Below are positions 41,145 to 50,824 of a stretch of 64,000 nt of DNA, one piece after another. The position numbers and the translations under genes were made by a program. The first letter of the stretch is position 1, and every line of letters begins with the position of its first letter. The stretch covers positions 62,001-126,000 of the forward strand of contig JAFYAU010000008.1 in NCBI GenBank assembly GCA_017540565.1. The letters run 5' to 3'. This DNA is from Oscillospiraceae bacterium (GTDB taxonomy: Bacteria > Bacillota > Clostridia > Oscillospirales > Oscillospiraceae). The notes beneath the pieces are model-generated. The model saw only the letters and a program-made list of their open reading frames with translations. It was not told where the DNA came from and did not search any database.

Positions 41145-41201
41145 ACATATCTCTCCTTGCAGTGAATTTCAGATTACGGGAACCAGCCCCGGGATTTATA
41201 T

Positions 41202-41234
41202 TTGGATTATAATCCAATCCCGCATCCTTTGCAA
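41202..41234 (-). promoter_or_regulatory. promoter with palindromic -10 for the DUF1508 gene
   Basis: Minus strand TTGCAA (41234-41229), 17-nt spacer, TATAAT (41211-41206). The -10 is centred in the perfect 16-bp palindrome TTGGATTATAATCCAA (41202-41217), a likely operator. The gap 41145-41388 otherwise holds only the leader of the divergent flavin oxidoreductase gene. Confidence 0.7.
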
Positions 41235-41388
41235 TGAGGGATTGGAAAAAAAGAACCGATTTCGGTGCGGGGAAAAGAGACGGCGGACGGGAAAAGAATC
41301 CGTTGAAAAAGGAGGGCGGTTGTGGGAAAATGGAACTGCGGCGCAGGGCCGCGGAAGAAATTCGGGAGAACAACGGGGAGGGACCGAC

Positions 41389-43383
41389 ATGTCCGCAAAA
41401 TATCCGCACGTGTACGAGCCGTTCGAGATCCGGGGCGTACTCTTCAAGAACCGCCTGCAGCAGGCGCCTCCGGGCTGCTTTTTCGCCGGGGACGAACGGG
41501 GCTTCGTCACCCAGCGCTTCGTAGATACCTTCCGCCAGTACGCCCGCGGAGGCGTCGCGATCTGCGAAGTGGGCAACTGCAGCATAGACATCACCGAGAG
41601 CAGCGACGAGCCCGGACAGCTCCGGCTCGACGATCCGGACTGCGTGCAGCCCCTGAAGCTGTTTGCGGAGATGTGCGAGGTCTACGGCGCCCACGGCTGC
41701 CTGGAGCTGACGCACAACGGGAAGGACACGGCCCCGGAGAACATCGGCCGGGCGCCTTTCAGCTGCAGCTCCTTCATCACGGCGGCGGAGCGGAACCGCT
41801 CCAGGATCCTGGGAAGGGACCCGGTCCCCACCGAGGAGATGACCGTCGAGCATATCCGCGAGACGGTGGAGAAATACGCGACGGCGGCCGAGTACTGCAA
41901 GAAGGCCGGCCTGAAGATGTGCAACATCCACGGCGCCCACGGGAACCTGATCGCGCAGTTCGCGAGCCCCTATTTCAACAAGAGGACGGACGAGTACGGC
42001 GGGAGTCCGGAGAACCGGGCGCGCTTCGCGTGCGAGATTCTGGACGCGGTCCGGGCCAGGGTCGGGGAGAAGTTCGTGATCGAGTACCGCATCTCCGCGG
42101 ACGAGATCCATCCCGACCAGATGCACCTCGAAGACACCATTGAATTCATCAGATATATCAAGGACAAGATAGACATCCTGCACGTGTCCGCAGGCATCCA
42201 CGATCTGTGGGGCGAGCGGCAGTACATGCGCTATCTGCTGAGCAACTACACGATGGACCGGATGCTGAACGTCGGTTTCGCAGAGGCCATCAAGAAGGCG
42301 TATCCGGACCTGTTCGTCTCCGTGGTCGGAGCCATCAAGGACCCCGCCATGGCGGAGGAGATCATCGCGTCCGGAAAGGCGGACATGGTGGCCATGAACC
42401 GTGCGCTGCACGCCGATTACGACATGCCGAAGAAATACGCCGAGGGGCGGGAGTGGGAGCACATGCCCTGCCTGCGCTGCCAGTGCTTCCGCATGGCCAG
42501 CCCGCACACGGCCAAGCTGTGCTCGGTGAACCCGATGTGGGGACGCTTCGCGGACTATCCGGAAGGCCGCCTGCCGCCTGCCGCCGCAAGGAAAAAGGTG
42601 GCCGTCGTCGGGGGAGGACCCGCCGGCGTGGAGGCGGTCAAGTGGCTGCTGCAGCGCGGCCACGACGTAACGCTGTATGAAAAGAGCGGAAGGATCGGCG
42701 GCCACGTGAACGATGCCTGCGGCGCCCCGTTCAAGAACGACCTGCGGGATTATCTCGCGTACATGCAGGGCTTTGCCGCACGGTGCGGCGCCCGGGTCCT
42801 GCTGAACACCGAGGCGACCCCGGAACTGCTGCAGAAGGAGGGGTACGACGCGGTGATCGTCGCCGTCGGCGCGGATCCCCTGTTCCCGCGGGTGCCCGGC
42901 TGGGACCGCCCGAACGTGTTCTGGGCGCCGGATGCCGAAAACGGCCGCGCCCCCTGCGGGCAGCGCGTCGTGATCATCGGCGGCGCCTCCGTCGGCACGG
43001 AGGCCTCCATCACGCTGGCCATGGAGGGAAAAGACTGCACCGTCGTGGAGATGGCGGAGCAGGTGGACCTTCTGAAGAACGGCTCCGCCGGAGACCTGGA
43101 GCGGATGAGCGAACAGTACGGAGTGAAGCGCATGCTGGGCTGGAAGCTGGAGGAGATCCGGGAGTCGTCCGTGACCGTCCGCTCCGCTGCCACGGGCGAG
43201 ACGAGGGAACTTCCCGCGGATACGGTGCTGATGGCTGTGGGCATGCGGCCGCGGAGGAAGGAAGCCCTGCGCTTCGCGCACGTCTGCCCCGAGACGGCCG
43301 TCTCCATCATCGGGGACGCCAGCCAGTCCGGAGACATCAGGGACGCCGTCTTCCACGCCTTCGAGGCCGTGCGGTTCCTGTGA
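41389..43383 (+). CDS. NADH:flavin oxidoreductase with FAD/NAD domain (FadH/BaiCD-like), copy 2
   Basis: 664 residues from the ATG at 41389 (GGGGAGGG upstream). The barrel has ARGGVAICEVGNCSI, IHGAHGNLIAQFASPYFNKR and VVGAIKD. Cluster Cys lie in CLRCQCFRMASPH and LCSVNP. The C-terminal FAD/NAD part has VAVVGGGPAGVEA and VVIIGGASVGTEAS. In the barrel GAHGNLIAQFASP is closer to the classical 2,4-dienoyl-CoA reductase pattern than GGHGWLITQFMDR of copy 1, so the two probably differ in substrate. Alone on its transcript. Confidence 0.9.
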   Translation: MSAKYPHVYEPFEIRGVLFKNRLQQAPPGCFFAGDERGFVTQRFVDTFRQYARGGVAICEVGNCSIDITESSDEPGQLRLDDPDCVQPLKLFAEMCEVYGAHGCLELTHNGKDTAPENIGRAPFSCSSFITAAERNRSRILGRDPVPTEEMTVEHIRETVEKYATAAEYCKKAGLKMCNIHGAHGNLIAQFASPYFNKRTDEYGGSPENRARFACEILDAVRARVGEKFVIEYRISADEIHPDQMHLEDTIEFIRYIKDKIDILHVSAGIHDLWGERQYMRYLLSNYTMDRMLNVGFAEAIKKAYPDLFVSVVGAIKDPAMAEEIIASGKADMVAMNRALHADYDMPKKYAEGREWEHMPCLRCQCFRMASPHTAKLCSVNPMWGRFADYPEGRLPPAAARKKVAVVGGGPAGVEAVKWLLQRGHDVTLYEKSGRIGGHVNDACGAPFKNDLRDYLAYMQGFAARCGARVLLNTEATPELLQKEGYDAVIVAVGADPLFPRVPGWDRPNVFWAPDAENGRAPCGQRVVIIGGASVGTEASITLAMEGKDCTVVEMAEQVDLLKNGSAGDLERMSEQYGVKRMLGWKLEEIRESSVTVRSAATGETRELPADTVLMAVGMRPRRKEALRFAHVCPETAVSIIGDASQSGDIRDAVFHAFEAVRFL

Positions 43384-43437
43384 CCGGGGGGCCGGAGGCC
43401 GGCCCTGCGAATATTTCCCCGGCGCGGAAAAAACTGC

Positions 43438-43466
43438 TTGACATCCAAAATACGCGGTGCTAATAT
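43438..43466 (+). promoter_or_regulatory. promoter of tRNA-Leu
   Basis: TTGACA, 17-nt spacer, TAATAT, 17 nt before the tRNA 5' end. Confidence 0.8.
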
Positions 43467-43483
43467 AAGCAAGCATTCCGCGG

Positions 43484-43571
43484 GCGCGAGTGGTGGAATT
43501 GGCAGACTCGCTAGATTCAGGTTCTAGTGCTCACTACGGGCGTGCGGGTTCAAGTCCCGCCTCGCGCACCA
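43484..43571 (+). tRNA. tRNA-Leu (anticodon CAG)
   Basis: An 88-nt class II tRNA including an encoded CCA. The acceptor GCGCGAG pairs with CTCGCGC; the anticodon stem CTAGA/TCTAG encloses TTCAGGT, giving anticodon CAG. A long variable arm is present (TGCTCACTACGGGCGT), and GGTTCAAGTCC is the T-loop. It reads the CUG codon, abundant in this GC-rich genome. Confidence 0.97.
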
Positions 43572-43572
43572 G

Positions 43573-43609
43573 AAAAACCTCGTCTTTACGACGGGGTTTT
43601 TTCTTTTTT
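43573..43609 (+). terminator. terminator of tRNA-Leu
   Basis: AAAAACC-CGTC/GACG-GGTTTTTT stem-loop followed by a T-rich tail. Confidence 0.85.
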
Positions 43610-43644
43610 CCGGGTCCGCGGAGCGGGCTCGCGGCCGGGCCGCG

Positions 43645-43674
43645 TTGAAAAAGCCCCGCGGGACGTAGTATACT
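43645..43674 (+). promoter_or_regulatory. promoter of the COG1964-type radical SAM gene
   Basis: TTGAAA, 18-nt spacer, TATACT. Confidence 0.6.
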
Positions 43675-43744
43675 GATGCCGCCGCAGGGCGGCACCCGGT
43701 GCCGGGACATCCGGACCGGGAATCCAGCGTCCGGGAGAACGATC

Positions 43745-45031
43745 ATGGACAAGGTAATCAGAAAAACGCGTTCCGTCTGCCCCGTCTGTCTCCGGAACCT
43801 TTCCGCGCGGCTGGTCCGGGAGAAGGACGGACGGATCCTGCTGGTCAGGACCTGCCCGGAGCACGGGGGATTCCGCGTCCCCGTCTGGAGGGGGAGGCTG
43901 GATTTCGACCGGTGGACTCTTGGCGCGGAGGAGCTGGCGAAGGATGCCGGCGCGGGCTGTCCGGGAAACTGCGGTCTGTGCGGGGAGCATGAGTCTGAGA
44001 CCTGCTGCATCCTGCTCGAGGTCACGAAACGGTGCAATCTGAGATGCCGGTTCTGCTTTGCCGACGGAGGGTCCGCGGAGGACGATCCGCCGGCGGAGGC
44101 GTGCAGGGAGGCCATAGAGGACATCGCGCGCAGGTGCGGAAAACCGCTGATCCAGTTCTCCGGCGGCGAACCGACGCTGCGCGACGACCTGCCGGACCTG
44201 ATCCGGTTCGCGAAGCAGGCCGGATGCGGCTATACCCAGGTGAATACCAACGGCCTGCGGCTGGCGCGGGACCGGGCCTACGCGGAAAGGCTGGCAGAGG
44301 CGGGGCTGGACATCGTCTTCCTCCAGTTCGACGGAACGCGGGAGGACATCTACGAAAAACTGCGCGGAGCTCCCCTGCTGGAGACGAAGATGCAGGCCGT
44401 CCGGACCTGCGCGGAGCTGCGCATGGGCGTCACGCTCGTGCCGACGGTGGTCCCGGGCGTCAACGACGGCGACCTGGGGAACATCGTGTCGCTGGCGGCG
44501 GGGATGGTCCCGGGGATCCGGGGCGTCCATTTCCAGCCCGTCTCGTATTTCGGGAGATATCCGGAGAGGCCGGAGGACGGAGACCGGTACACGCTGGACC
44601 AGCTGATGGCGGATCTCAGCCTGCAGACGGGCATAGCCGTCGAAAACTTCCTGCCGTCCCGCTGCGACCATCCGCTGTGCGGGTTCCATGCCGGTTTTCT
44701 GGCCGGCCCTGACGGAAGCCTGACGCCCCTCGGTCCCGTCACGCGGGCGGCCCGTTGCCGGGGCAGCGCGGCGGAGAACAGGGAATACATCGCGGGACGC
44801 TGGCGCCGGGCGCCGGAAGGCCCCGCCCCGGAAAGGGAACTGTCGGAAGAAATGGATTTCGACACCTTCTTCCGTCTGGCGCGCCACAGGAGCCTGACGC
44901 TGTCGGCCATGGCCTTCCAGGACGCGGGAAATCTGAACGTCGAGCGGCTGCGCCGATGCAGCCTGCACGTGTACGACCGGGGAAGAATCGTGCCTTTCTG
45001 CGCGAGATATCTCACCGCGGCCGGACAGTAA
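43745..45031 (+). CDS. radical SAM protein, COG1964/TrsS-like
   Basis: 428 residues from the ATG at 43745. The SAM cluster Cys are 97, 101 and 104 (CNLRCRFCF). Before them are two Cys-rich patches, SVCPVCLRN with RTCPEHGGF and then GCPGNCGLCGEHESETCC. This organisation is that of the MJ0619 / COG1964 group (7,8-dihydro-6-hydroxymethylpterin dimethyltransferase and the so-called TrsS proteins). FSGGEPTLRDDLP and VNTNGLRLA are core barrel motifs. The reaction here is unknown; methyl transfer to a pterin or another heterocycle is the nearest precedent. It has its own promoter and is followed by a terminator-like hairpin, so it may be regulated apart from the nitrogenase-like genes. Confidence 0.8.
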   Translation: MDKVIRKTRSVCPVCLRNLSARLVREKDGRILLVRTCPEHGGFRVPVWRGRLDFDRWTLGAEELAKDAGAGCPGNCGLCGEHESETCCILLEVTKRCNLRCRFCFADGGSAEDDPPAEACREAIEDIARRCGKPLIQFSGGEPTLRDDLPDLIRFAKQAGCGYTQVNTNGLRLARDRAYAERLAEAGLDIVFLQFDGTREDIYEKLRGAPLLETKMQAVRTCAELRMGVTLVPTVVPGVNDGDLGNIVSLAAGMVPGIRGVHFQPVSYFGRYPERPEDGDRYTLDQLMADLSLQTGIAVENFLPSRCDHPLCGFHAGFLAGPDGSLTPLGPVTRAARCRGSAAENREYIAGRWRRAPEGPAPERELSEEMDFDTFFRLARHRSLTLSAMAFQDAGNLNVERLRRCSLHVYDRGRIVPFCARYLTAAGQ

Positions 45032-45037
45032 AACAGG

Positions 45038-45082
45038 GAACGCGGGTCCCGGCGCCGCCGGTGCCCGCGTTCTTGACTTTTC
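45038..45082 (+). terminator. terminator-like hairpin before the nitrogenase-like operon
   Basis: GAACGCGGG/CCCGCGTTC stem with an internal CCGGC/GCCGG, followed by TTGACTTTT. Confidence 0.65.
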
Positions 45083-45100
45083 ACCGCATGAAGGTATGAT
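45073..45100 (+). promoter_or_regulatory. promoter of the nitrogenase-like operon
   Basis: TTGACT, 16-nt spacer, TATGAT, overlapping the T-tract of the preceding terminator. It would start a transcript over the NifHD-NifK-cysK-aminotransferase genes. Confidence 0.65.
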
Positions 45101-45133
45101 GAAGAAAAACGACGCTGCAGGGAGAGAGACCGC

Positions 45134-47332
45134 ATGTCATACGAACGGAAGGAGATCGCGATCTACGGCAAGGGGGGCATCGGGAAGTCCACCGTATGCG
45201 CCAACCTGTCCGTGGCCCTGGCGCAGGCCGGACTGCGGGTGCTTCAGATCGGGTGCGATCCCAAGCACGACTCCACCCGCCTCCTGACGGGCGGCAGGAG
45301 CCTGCCCACGGTGCTGGATTATCTGAGAGACGCGCCGGCGGACCGTACCCGGGCCGAGGACATCCTCGGAACGGGCACGCTGGGCATCGGGTGCATCGAG
45401 GCCGGCGGACCGAAGCCCGGCGTGGGCTGCGCCGGACGCGGCATCATATCCGCCTTCGAGTTCCTGGAGAGGGACCGGGTGAAGGAACGCTACGACGCGG
45501 TGCTGTACGACGTGCTCGGCGACGTGGTGTGCGGAGGATTCGCCGTGCCCATCCGCCGGGAGTACGCGAAAGCCATCTTCCTCGTGACGAGCGGGGAGTT
45601 CATGGCCATCAATGCCGCCAACAACATACTCCGGGGCATCAGGAATTTCGACGGCAGCGAGGGGCGCCGTGTGGCGGGGATCCTGTTCAACGCCCGGAGT
45701 CTTCCCGGCGAGGAGGAGCGGGTGGCACGTTTCGCGAAGGCGGCGGGACTGCCCGTCTGCGCGCGGATACCGAAGAGCGAGGCTTTCCCCGCGGCCGAGG
45801 CGAGAGGCTGCACCGTCATGGAGATGGACGAATACCCGTCCGTCCGGCGGATCTTCACGGAACTGGCCGGGAGGATCGCAGGGGAGCTGCCGCTGTACGA
45901 GGCCAGGCCCATGACGGACGAACAGCTGGAGGCCTGCGTCCTGGAGGGACGGGACCCCGGTCAGACGGCGTCCGCCGAACGGGATGTTTCAGATAACGCG
46001 GCCGAGCGTGTGACGGAGAGAACGGCGGCGCAGGCGGAGACGGAACGTCCGGCCTACCGCCCGCCCCTGTACGGGTGCGCCTTCAACGGGGCGGCCACCA
46101 CGGCGATCCACCTGACGGACGCGCTGGTGATCGCCCACAGTCCGAGGTCCTGCGCCTTCTATACCTGGCAGAACATCTCCTCCCCAGGACGGAGGAACCT
46201 GTTCCACCGCGGGATCCTGATGCCCTCGGCACTGAGCCCGAATCTCACGTGCACGGAGATGGGGCAGACGGAGGCCGTGTTCGGCGGGACGGAGAAGCTC
46301 CGCGCGGCCGTGGAGGAGGCGCTGGCGCGCCGCCCGGGCGCCGTGGTGGTGGTCACCTCCTGCGTCAGCGGCATCATCGGGGACGACGCGGCCGGGATCG
46401 AGGCCCTCTCCACGCCGGAGACGCCCGTGATCGTCCTGAAGACGGACGGGGACATCGCAGGGGATTACATGACCGGGATCGAGATGTGCCTGCACGGCCT
46501 GGCCGATAAGATCGTCGACAGAAACACAGACCTCCGTCCCCTGTCAGTAAACCTGATCGGAGAGACGGGAGTCGCCAACGACCTGGATGTGAATTACGGG
46601 ATCGTCAGGGACCTTCTCGGGCAGATGGGGATCTCCGTGAACTGCCGGTTTCTGGGAGGGGCGACGACGGCGGAGGTGAGGAGGCTCCCGGCGGCGCCTC
46701 TGAACATCCTGGCGTCGGACAGCGAGGACAACCGCCGTCTGCGGACGTGGCTCGAACAGACGTACGGGTGCTCCTTTTTCGACGGCTGCCTTCCCGTGGG
46801 ATTCCGGGAGACCAGCCTGTTCCTGGAGCGGATCGGAGATCTGTTCGGCTGCCGGGAAAAGGCGGAGCCGGTCATCCGGGAGGAACGGCGCCGGTACGAG
46901 GCGGAGATCGCGGGACTGAGGCCGCGTCTCGAGGGAAAGAGGATCCTCATGACCACGATCAACGCGAACATGGACTGGCTGATGGACGCCGCGGAGGACG
47001 CCGGCATGGAGTTCGTGTGGGTCGGCGTGCTGAACTATCTGGGTACGGAGCTCTGCGTGTCGTCGCGGCCGGACCGGTGCCCGGTCGAAGAGATCACGGG
47101 AAGGACTTCCGTGGAGGCCAGGGCAGAAGAACTGGCGCCGGATATCCTCCTGTCCAACTATACGTCCTCCGTGTCCGCGGGGGATGCGGTGACGGACGCG
47201 ATCCCCATGGGACGGCAGGTCGGATTCCGGTCCGGGATCCCGGTCCTGCGCCGGTGGGCGCGGCTGCTGGAGGAGAGAAGAGAGGGGGAATGGGTCCGTG
47301 ACCGGGCGCTGTTTGAAAAGTATTACGGCTGA
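45134..47332 (+). CDS. nitrogenase-like NifH-NifD fusion protein
   Basis: 732 residues. Residues 1-255 are a complete NifH/BchL-type Fe protein: P-loop GKGGIGKST and the two intersubunit-cluster Cys, Cys99 (GVGCAGRGII) and Cys133 (DVVCGGFAVPI). Residues about 256-310 form a charged linker. Residues 311-732 are a NifD-like domain with Cys315 (YGCAFNGA), Cys340 (HSPRSCAF) and Cys410 (TSCVSGIIGDD), equivalent to the NifD P-cluster Cys62, 88 and 154. At the FeMo-co Cys275 position there is Ser528 (LNILAS), and I see no His442 equivalent. It is an ATP-driven reductase of the nitrogenase-like group, not a nitrogenase. A one-chain fusion is unusual. Homology is certain; substrate unknown. RBS GGGAGAGAG. 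Confidence 0.93.
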   Translation: MSYERKEIAIYGKGGIGKSTVCANLSVALAQAGLRVLQIGCDPKHDSTRLLTGGRSLPTVLDYLRDAPADRTRAEDILGTGTLGIGCIEAGGPKPGVGCAGRGIISAFEFLERDRVKERYDAVLYDVLGDVVCGGFAVPIRREYAKAIFLVTSGEFMAINAANNILRGIRNFDGSEGRRVAGILFNARSLPGEEERVARFAKAAGLPVCARIPKSEAFPAAEARGCTVMEMDEYPSVRRIFTELAGRIAGELPLYEARPMTDEQLEACVLEGRDPGQTASAERDVSDNAAERVTERTAAQAETERPAYRPPLYGCAFNGAATTAIHLTDALVIAHSPRSCAFYTWQNISSPGRRNLFHRGILMPSALSPNLTCTEMGQTEAVFGGTEKLRAAVEEALARRPGAVVVVTSCVSGIIGDDAAGIEALSTPETPVIVLKTDGDIAGDYMTGIEMCLHGLADKIVDRNTDLRPLSVNLIGETGVANDLDVNYGIVRDLLGQMGISVNCRFLGGATTAEVRRLPAAPLNILASDSEDNRRLRTWLEQTYGCSFFDGCLPVGFRETSLFLERIGDLFGCREKAEPVIREERRRYEAEIAGLRPRLEGKRILMTTINANMDWLMDAAEDAGMEFVWVGVLNYLGTELCVSSRPDRCPVEEITGRTSVEARAEELAPDILLSNYTSSVSAGDAVTDAIPMGRQVGFRSGIPVLRRWARLLEERREGEWVRDRALFEKYYG

Positions 47333-48557
47333 CAGCCTGACCGGCGCCGTCTTCGCACTGGAGGGGATGAGGAACGCCGTGGTACTGCTGAACGGTCCCA
47401 TGGGCTGCCGGTTCTATCACAGCACGACCTCCCGCTTCCTGATGACGCGGCCCCTTCTGAAACTGCCGGCGGGGCAGGACGGGACGCGCGAGCCGGTGGA
47501 CTACAACACGCTCAACGACTGGTTTTTCCGCCAGGAGCGGGTGCCCTGCACCTGCCTGGACGGCTACGATTACGTCTACGGAACGAAGGAGAAGGTGCGA
47601 GAGGCGCTGACGTTCATCCGGGATTCCGTGGATCTGGACCTTCTGGCCATCGTCAACTCGCCCGGAGCCTGCCTCATCGGGGACGACCTGAAGGAGACCG
47701 CGCGGTCGGTGCTCGGCGGCACGCGGACGGTGATGGTCGAATCCCCCGGCCTGTCCAGCACTTTCGAAGAGGGGTGGAGCCGGGCGGCGACGGCGCTTCT
47801 CGAGCAGACGGGGACCGCCCTGTGGCGGGAGCGAATGCCGGAAAAGAGAAAGGGAAAACGGGTGAATCTGCTGGGCCTTTCCGTCTGGCAGCGGTATTTC
47901 GAAGGGGACCTGGCGGAGCTGAAGCGGCTGTTTGCCCTGTGCGGGGCCGAAGTGACCGCCGCGCTGTGCGCGGACTGCTCGGTGGAGGAACTGGCGCGGA
48001 TGCCCGAAGCCGACCTCAACGTGGTGCTGGATCCCGCGGCGGGCACGGAGGCCGCCCGGTATCTGGAGAGAGTCTGCGGAACGCCCTTTGCCGTCTTTCC
48101 GGGGTTCCCGGTCGGGTTCTCGGCGACGGAACGGATGTTCGAAGAGCTCGGGAAGCTGCTGGGGACCTCCTGCGAAGCCCTGCTCGAGGAGAGCGGACGG
48201 GCCCGCGCGCTGGCCTGGTACAAGATCGAACAGGTGTACGCGACGTCGGGCAAGCCCCGCGGCGTGACCTTCTTCGTGGGAGGGAGCGCGGCGCAGAAGC
48301 GGGCCTACGAGTCCTTCCTCACGAAGTATCTGGGGATGGAGCCGTCGGACCCGGAGCGGGCGGAACTGGTCTTCGGGGACGCCAATCTCATCTCCGAGCT
48401 GATGCTGAAGAACCGCCGGTTCTGCGGGATCGAGATCAGCCTGCCCGGCATGGGGTATATCGATCTGGTCCCGAAGACGCATATGGGGATCCGCGGGGCG
48501 CTGTTCCTCATCGAGCAGGTGCTCAACGGGCTGATGTCCCGCCTGCAGGACGAATGA
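47298..48557 (+). CDS. nitrogenase-like NifK/BchB-type subunit
   Basis: 419 residues from a GTG at 47298, overlapping the fusion gene by 35 nt, so translation is coupled; GGGGG 9 nt upstream. [20 protein letters not shown] then PMGC (Cys37) matches the NifK GSQGC95 site. The first P-cluster Cys position is occupied by Asp12 or its neighbour, and at the third site [10 protein letters not shown] has Cys125 shifted three residues. One certain ligand remains, as in DPOR-type NB proteins where BchB gives one residue. [21 protein letters not shown] and [11 protein letters not shown] follow the subunit fold. It pairs with the NifD part of the fusion to form the catalytic core. Confidence 0.9.
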   Translation: MTGRCLKSITADSLTGAVFALEGMRNAVVLLNGPMGCRFYHSTTSRFLMTRPLLKLPAGQDGTREPVDYNTLNDWFFRQERVPCTCLDGYDYVYGTKEKVREALTFIRDSVDLDLLAIVNSPGACLIGDDLKETARSVLGGTRTVMVESPGLSSTFEEGWSRAATALLEQTGTALWRERMPEKRKGKRVNLLGLSVWQRYFEGDLAELKRLFALCGAEVTAALCADCSVEELARMPEADLNVVLDPAAGTEAARYLERVCGTPFAVFPGFPVGFSATERMFEELGKLLGTSCEALLEESGRARALAWYKIEQVYATSGKPRGVTFFVGGSAAQKRAYESFLTKYLGMEPSDPERAELVFGDANLISELMLKNRRFCGIEISLPGMGYIDLVPKTHMGIRGALFLIEQVLNGLMSRLQDE

Positions 48558-48591
48558 TCCGGGTCGGGGAAACGAAAGGAAAGGGTTGCAA

Positions 48592-49521
<930 letters not shown>

Positions 49522-49560
49522 GGGAACGCGCGCAGATCTGCGGGAAAGAAGGAGAGAACC

Positions 49561-50745
49561 ATGCCTGCCATATCCGAACGAACGAAGACCTTTACGGATT
49601 CCGTCATAAGGAGAATGACCCGCGTGTCGCTGAAATACGGGGCGGTGAACCTGTCCCAGGGATTTCCGGATTTCGATCCGCCAAAGCCGATCCTCGACCG
49701 GCTGGCGGAGGTGACGCGGGAGGATTTTCACCAGTATTCCATCACCTGGGGCGCCCGGAACTTCCGAGAGGCCCTGGCGGACAAGCAGTCCGTCCTGATG
49801 GGGAGAAGGATCGACCCGGAGACGGAGATCACGGTGACCTGCGGCAGCACGGAAGCCATGATGACCGCCATGATGACGGTGGCGGACCCCGGAGACAGGG
49901 TCATCGTCTTTTCCCCCTTCTATGAGAACTACGGAGCGGACGCCATCCTGTGCGGGGCGGAGCCGGTCTACGTCCCTCTGACGCCGCCGGAATTCACCTT
50001 CGATCCGGAGAAACTGGAGGATGCCTTCCGCCTCCGGCCGAAGGCGCTGATCCTCTGCAACCCATCCAACCCGTGCGGAAAGGTGTTCACGGAGGAGGAA
50101 CTGCGCCTGATCGCCGGCCTCGCGGAGAAGTACGACGTCTTCGTGATCACGGACGAGGTCTACGAGCATATCGTGTACGCGCCGAACCGGCATGTGTATT
50201 TCGCCTCCCTGCCGGGCATGTGGGACAGGACGCTCTCCTGCTCCTCGCTGTCCAAGACCTATTCCATCACCGGCTGGCGCCTGGGCTACGTGATCGCGCC
50301 GCCCGCTCTGACGGACGCGGCGCGGAAGGTCCATGACTTCCTGACGGTGGGGGCGGCGGCGCCCCTGCAGGAGGCGGCGGTGACCGGCCTGCGGTTCGGT
50401 CCGGAATACTACCGGCACCTGGCGGAGACGTATACGGGGAAAAGGGAGCTGCTTCTCCGGGGACTGGACGATCTGAAGATCCCTCACACGGAGCCCCAGG
50501 GGGCGTATTACGTGATGCTCGACATTTCCGAATTCGGCTTTGCCGACGATCTGGAGTTCTGCGAGATCCTCGCCAGGGACGTGGGCGTCGGAGCCGTCCC
50601 CGGATCCAGTTTCTTCCGGGAGCCGGTGAACCACCTGATCCGGCTGCATTTCGCCAAGCGGGACGATACGCTGACCGAGGCGCTGAACAGGCTGGAGGGC
50701 ATGCGCCGGAAGATCCCGGCAAGGAAGCCGGGAGCGGGACGCTGA
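49561..50745 (+). CDS. class I/II aminotransferase, methionine/kynurenine type (YbdL-like)
   Basis: 394 residues. AVNLSQGFPDFDPP is the N-terminal signature of the kynurenine/glutamine/methionine transaminase group (YbdL, KAT). The PLP lysine is in SSLSKTYSITGWRLGYV; CNPSNPCGKV and ITDEVYEHIVY are fold I motifs, and the C-terminal Arg is in NHLIRLHF. Such enzymes transaminate sulfur and aromatic amino acids and may have C-S lyase side activity. It is 39 nt after cysK, so it is probably the last gene of the operon. Confidence 0.9.
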   Translation: MPAISERTKTFTDSVIRRMTRVSLKYGAVNLSQGFPDFDPPKPILDRLAEVTREDFHQYSITWGARNFREALADKQSVLMGRRIDPETEITVTCGSTEAMMTAMMTVADPGDRVIVFSPFYENYGADAILCGAEPVYVPLTPPEFTFDPEKLEDAFRLRPKALILCNPSNPCGKVFTEEELRLIAGLAEKYDVFVITDEVYEHIVYAPNRHVYFASLPGMWDRTLSCSSLSKTYSITGWRLGYVIAPPALTDAARKVHDFLTVGAAAPLQEAAVTGLRFGPEYYRHLAETYTGKRELLLRGLDDLKIPHTEPQGAYYVMLDISEFGFADDLEFCEILARDVGVGAVPGSSFFREPVNHLIRLHFAKRDDTLTEALNRLEGMRRKIPARKPGAGR

Positions 50746-50824
50746 GCGGAAGGCCCGGACGGGCGTTTGGAAGAAGACGGCGGCGGAACGGCCGCGGGAT
50801 CATGTCTGAGGAGGTATATATATA

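Noticed and set aside
43745-45031. Glycyl radical enzyme activase
   Set aside because: The cluster motif is CxxxCxxC, but the N-terminal Cys patches and length match COG1964-type proteins, and it lies about 9 kb from the glycyl radical enzyme.
45134-48557. Genuine nitrogenase (nif) genes
   Set aside because: The cofactor Cys275 and His442 equivalents are missing and no nifB, nifE or nifN is present; a nitrogenase-like reductase fits better.
45134-48557. Light-independent protochlorophyllide reductase or Ni-sirohydrochlorin reductase
   Set aside because: No tetrapyrrole genes in the neighbourhood, and the fusion plus the cysK context is unlike bch or cfb loci; not excluded without phylogeny.
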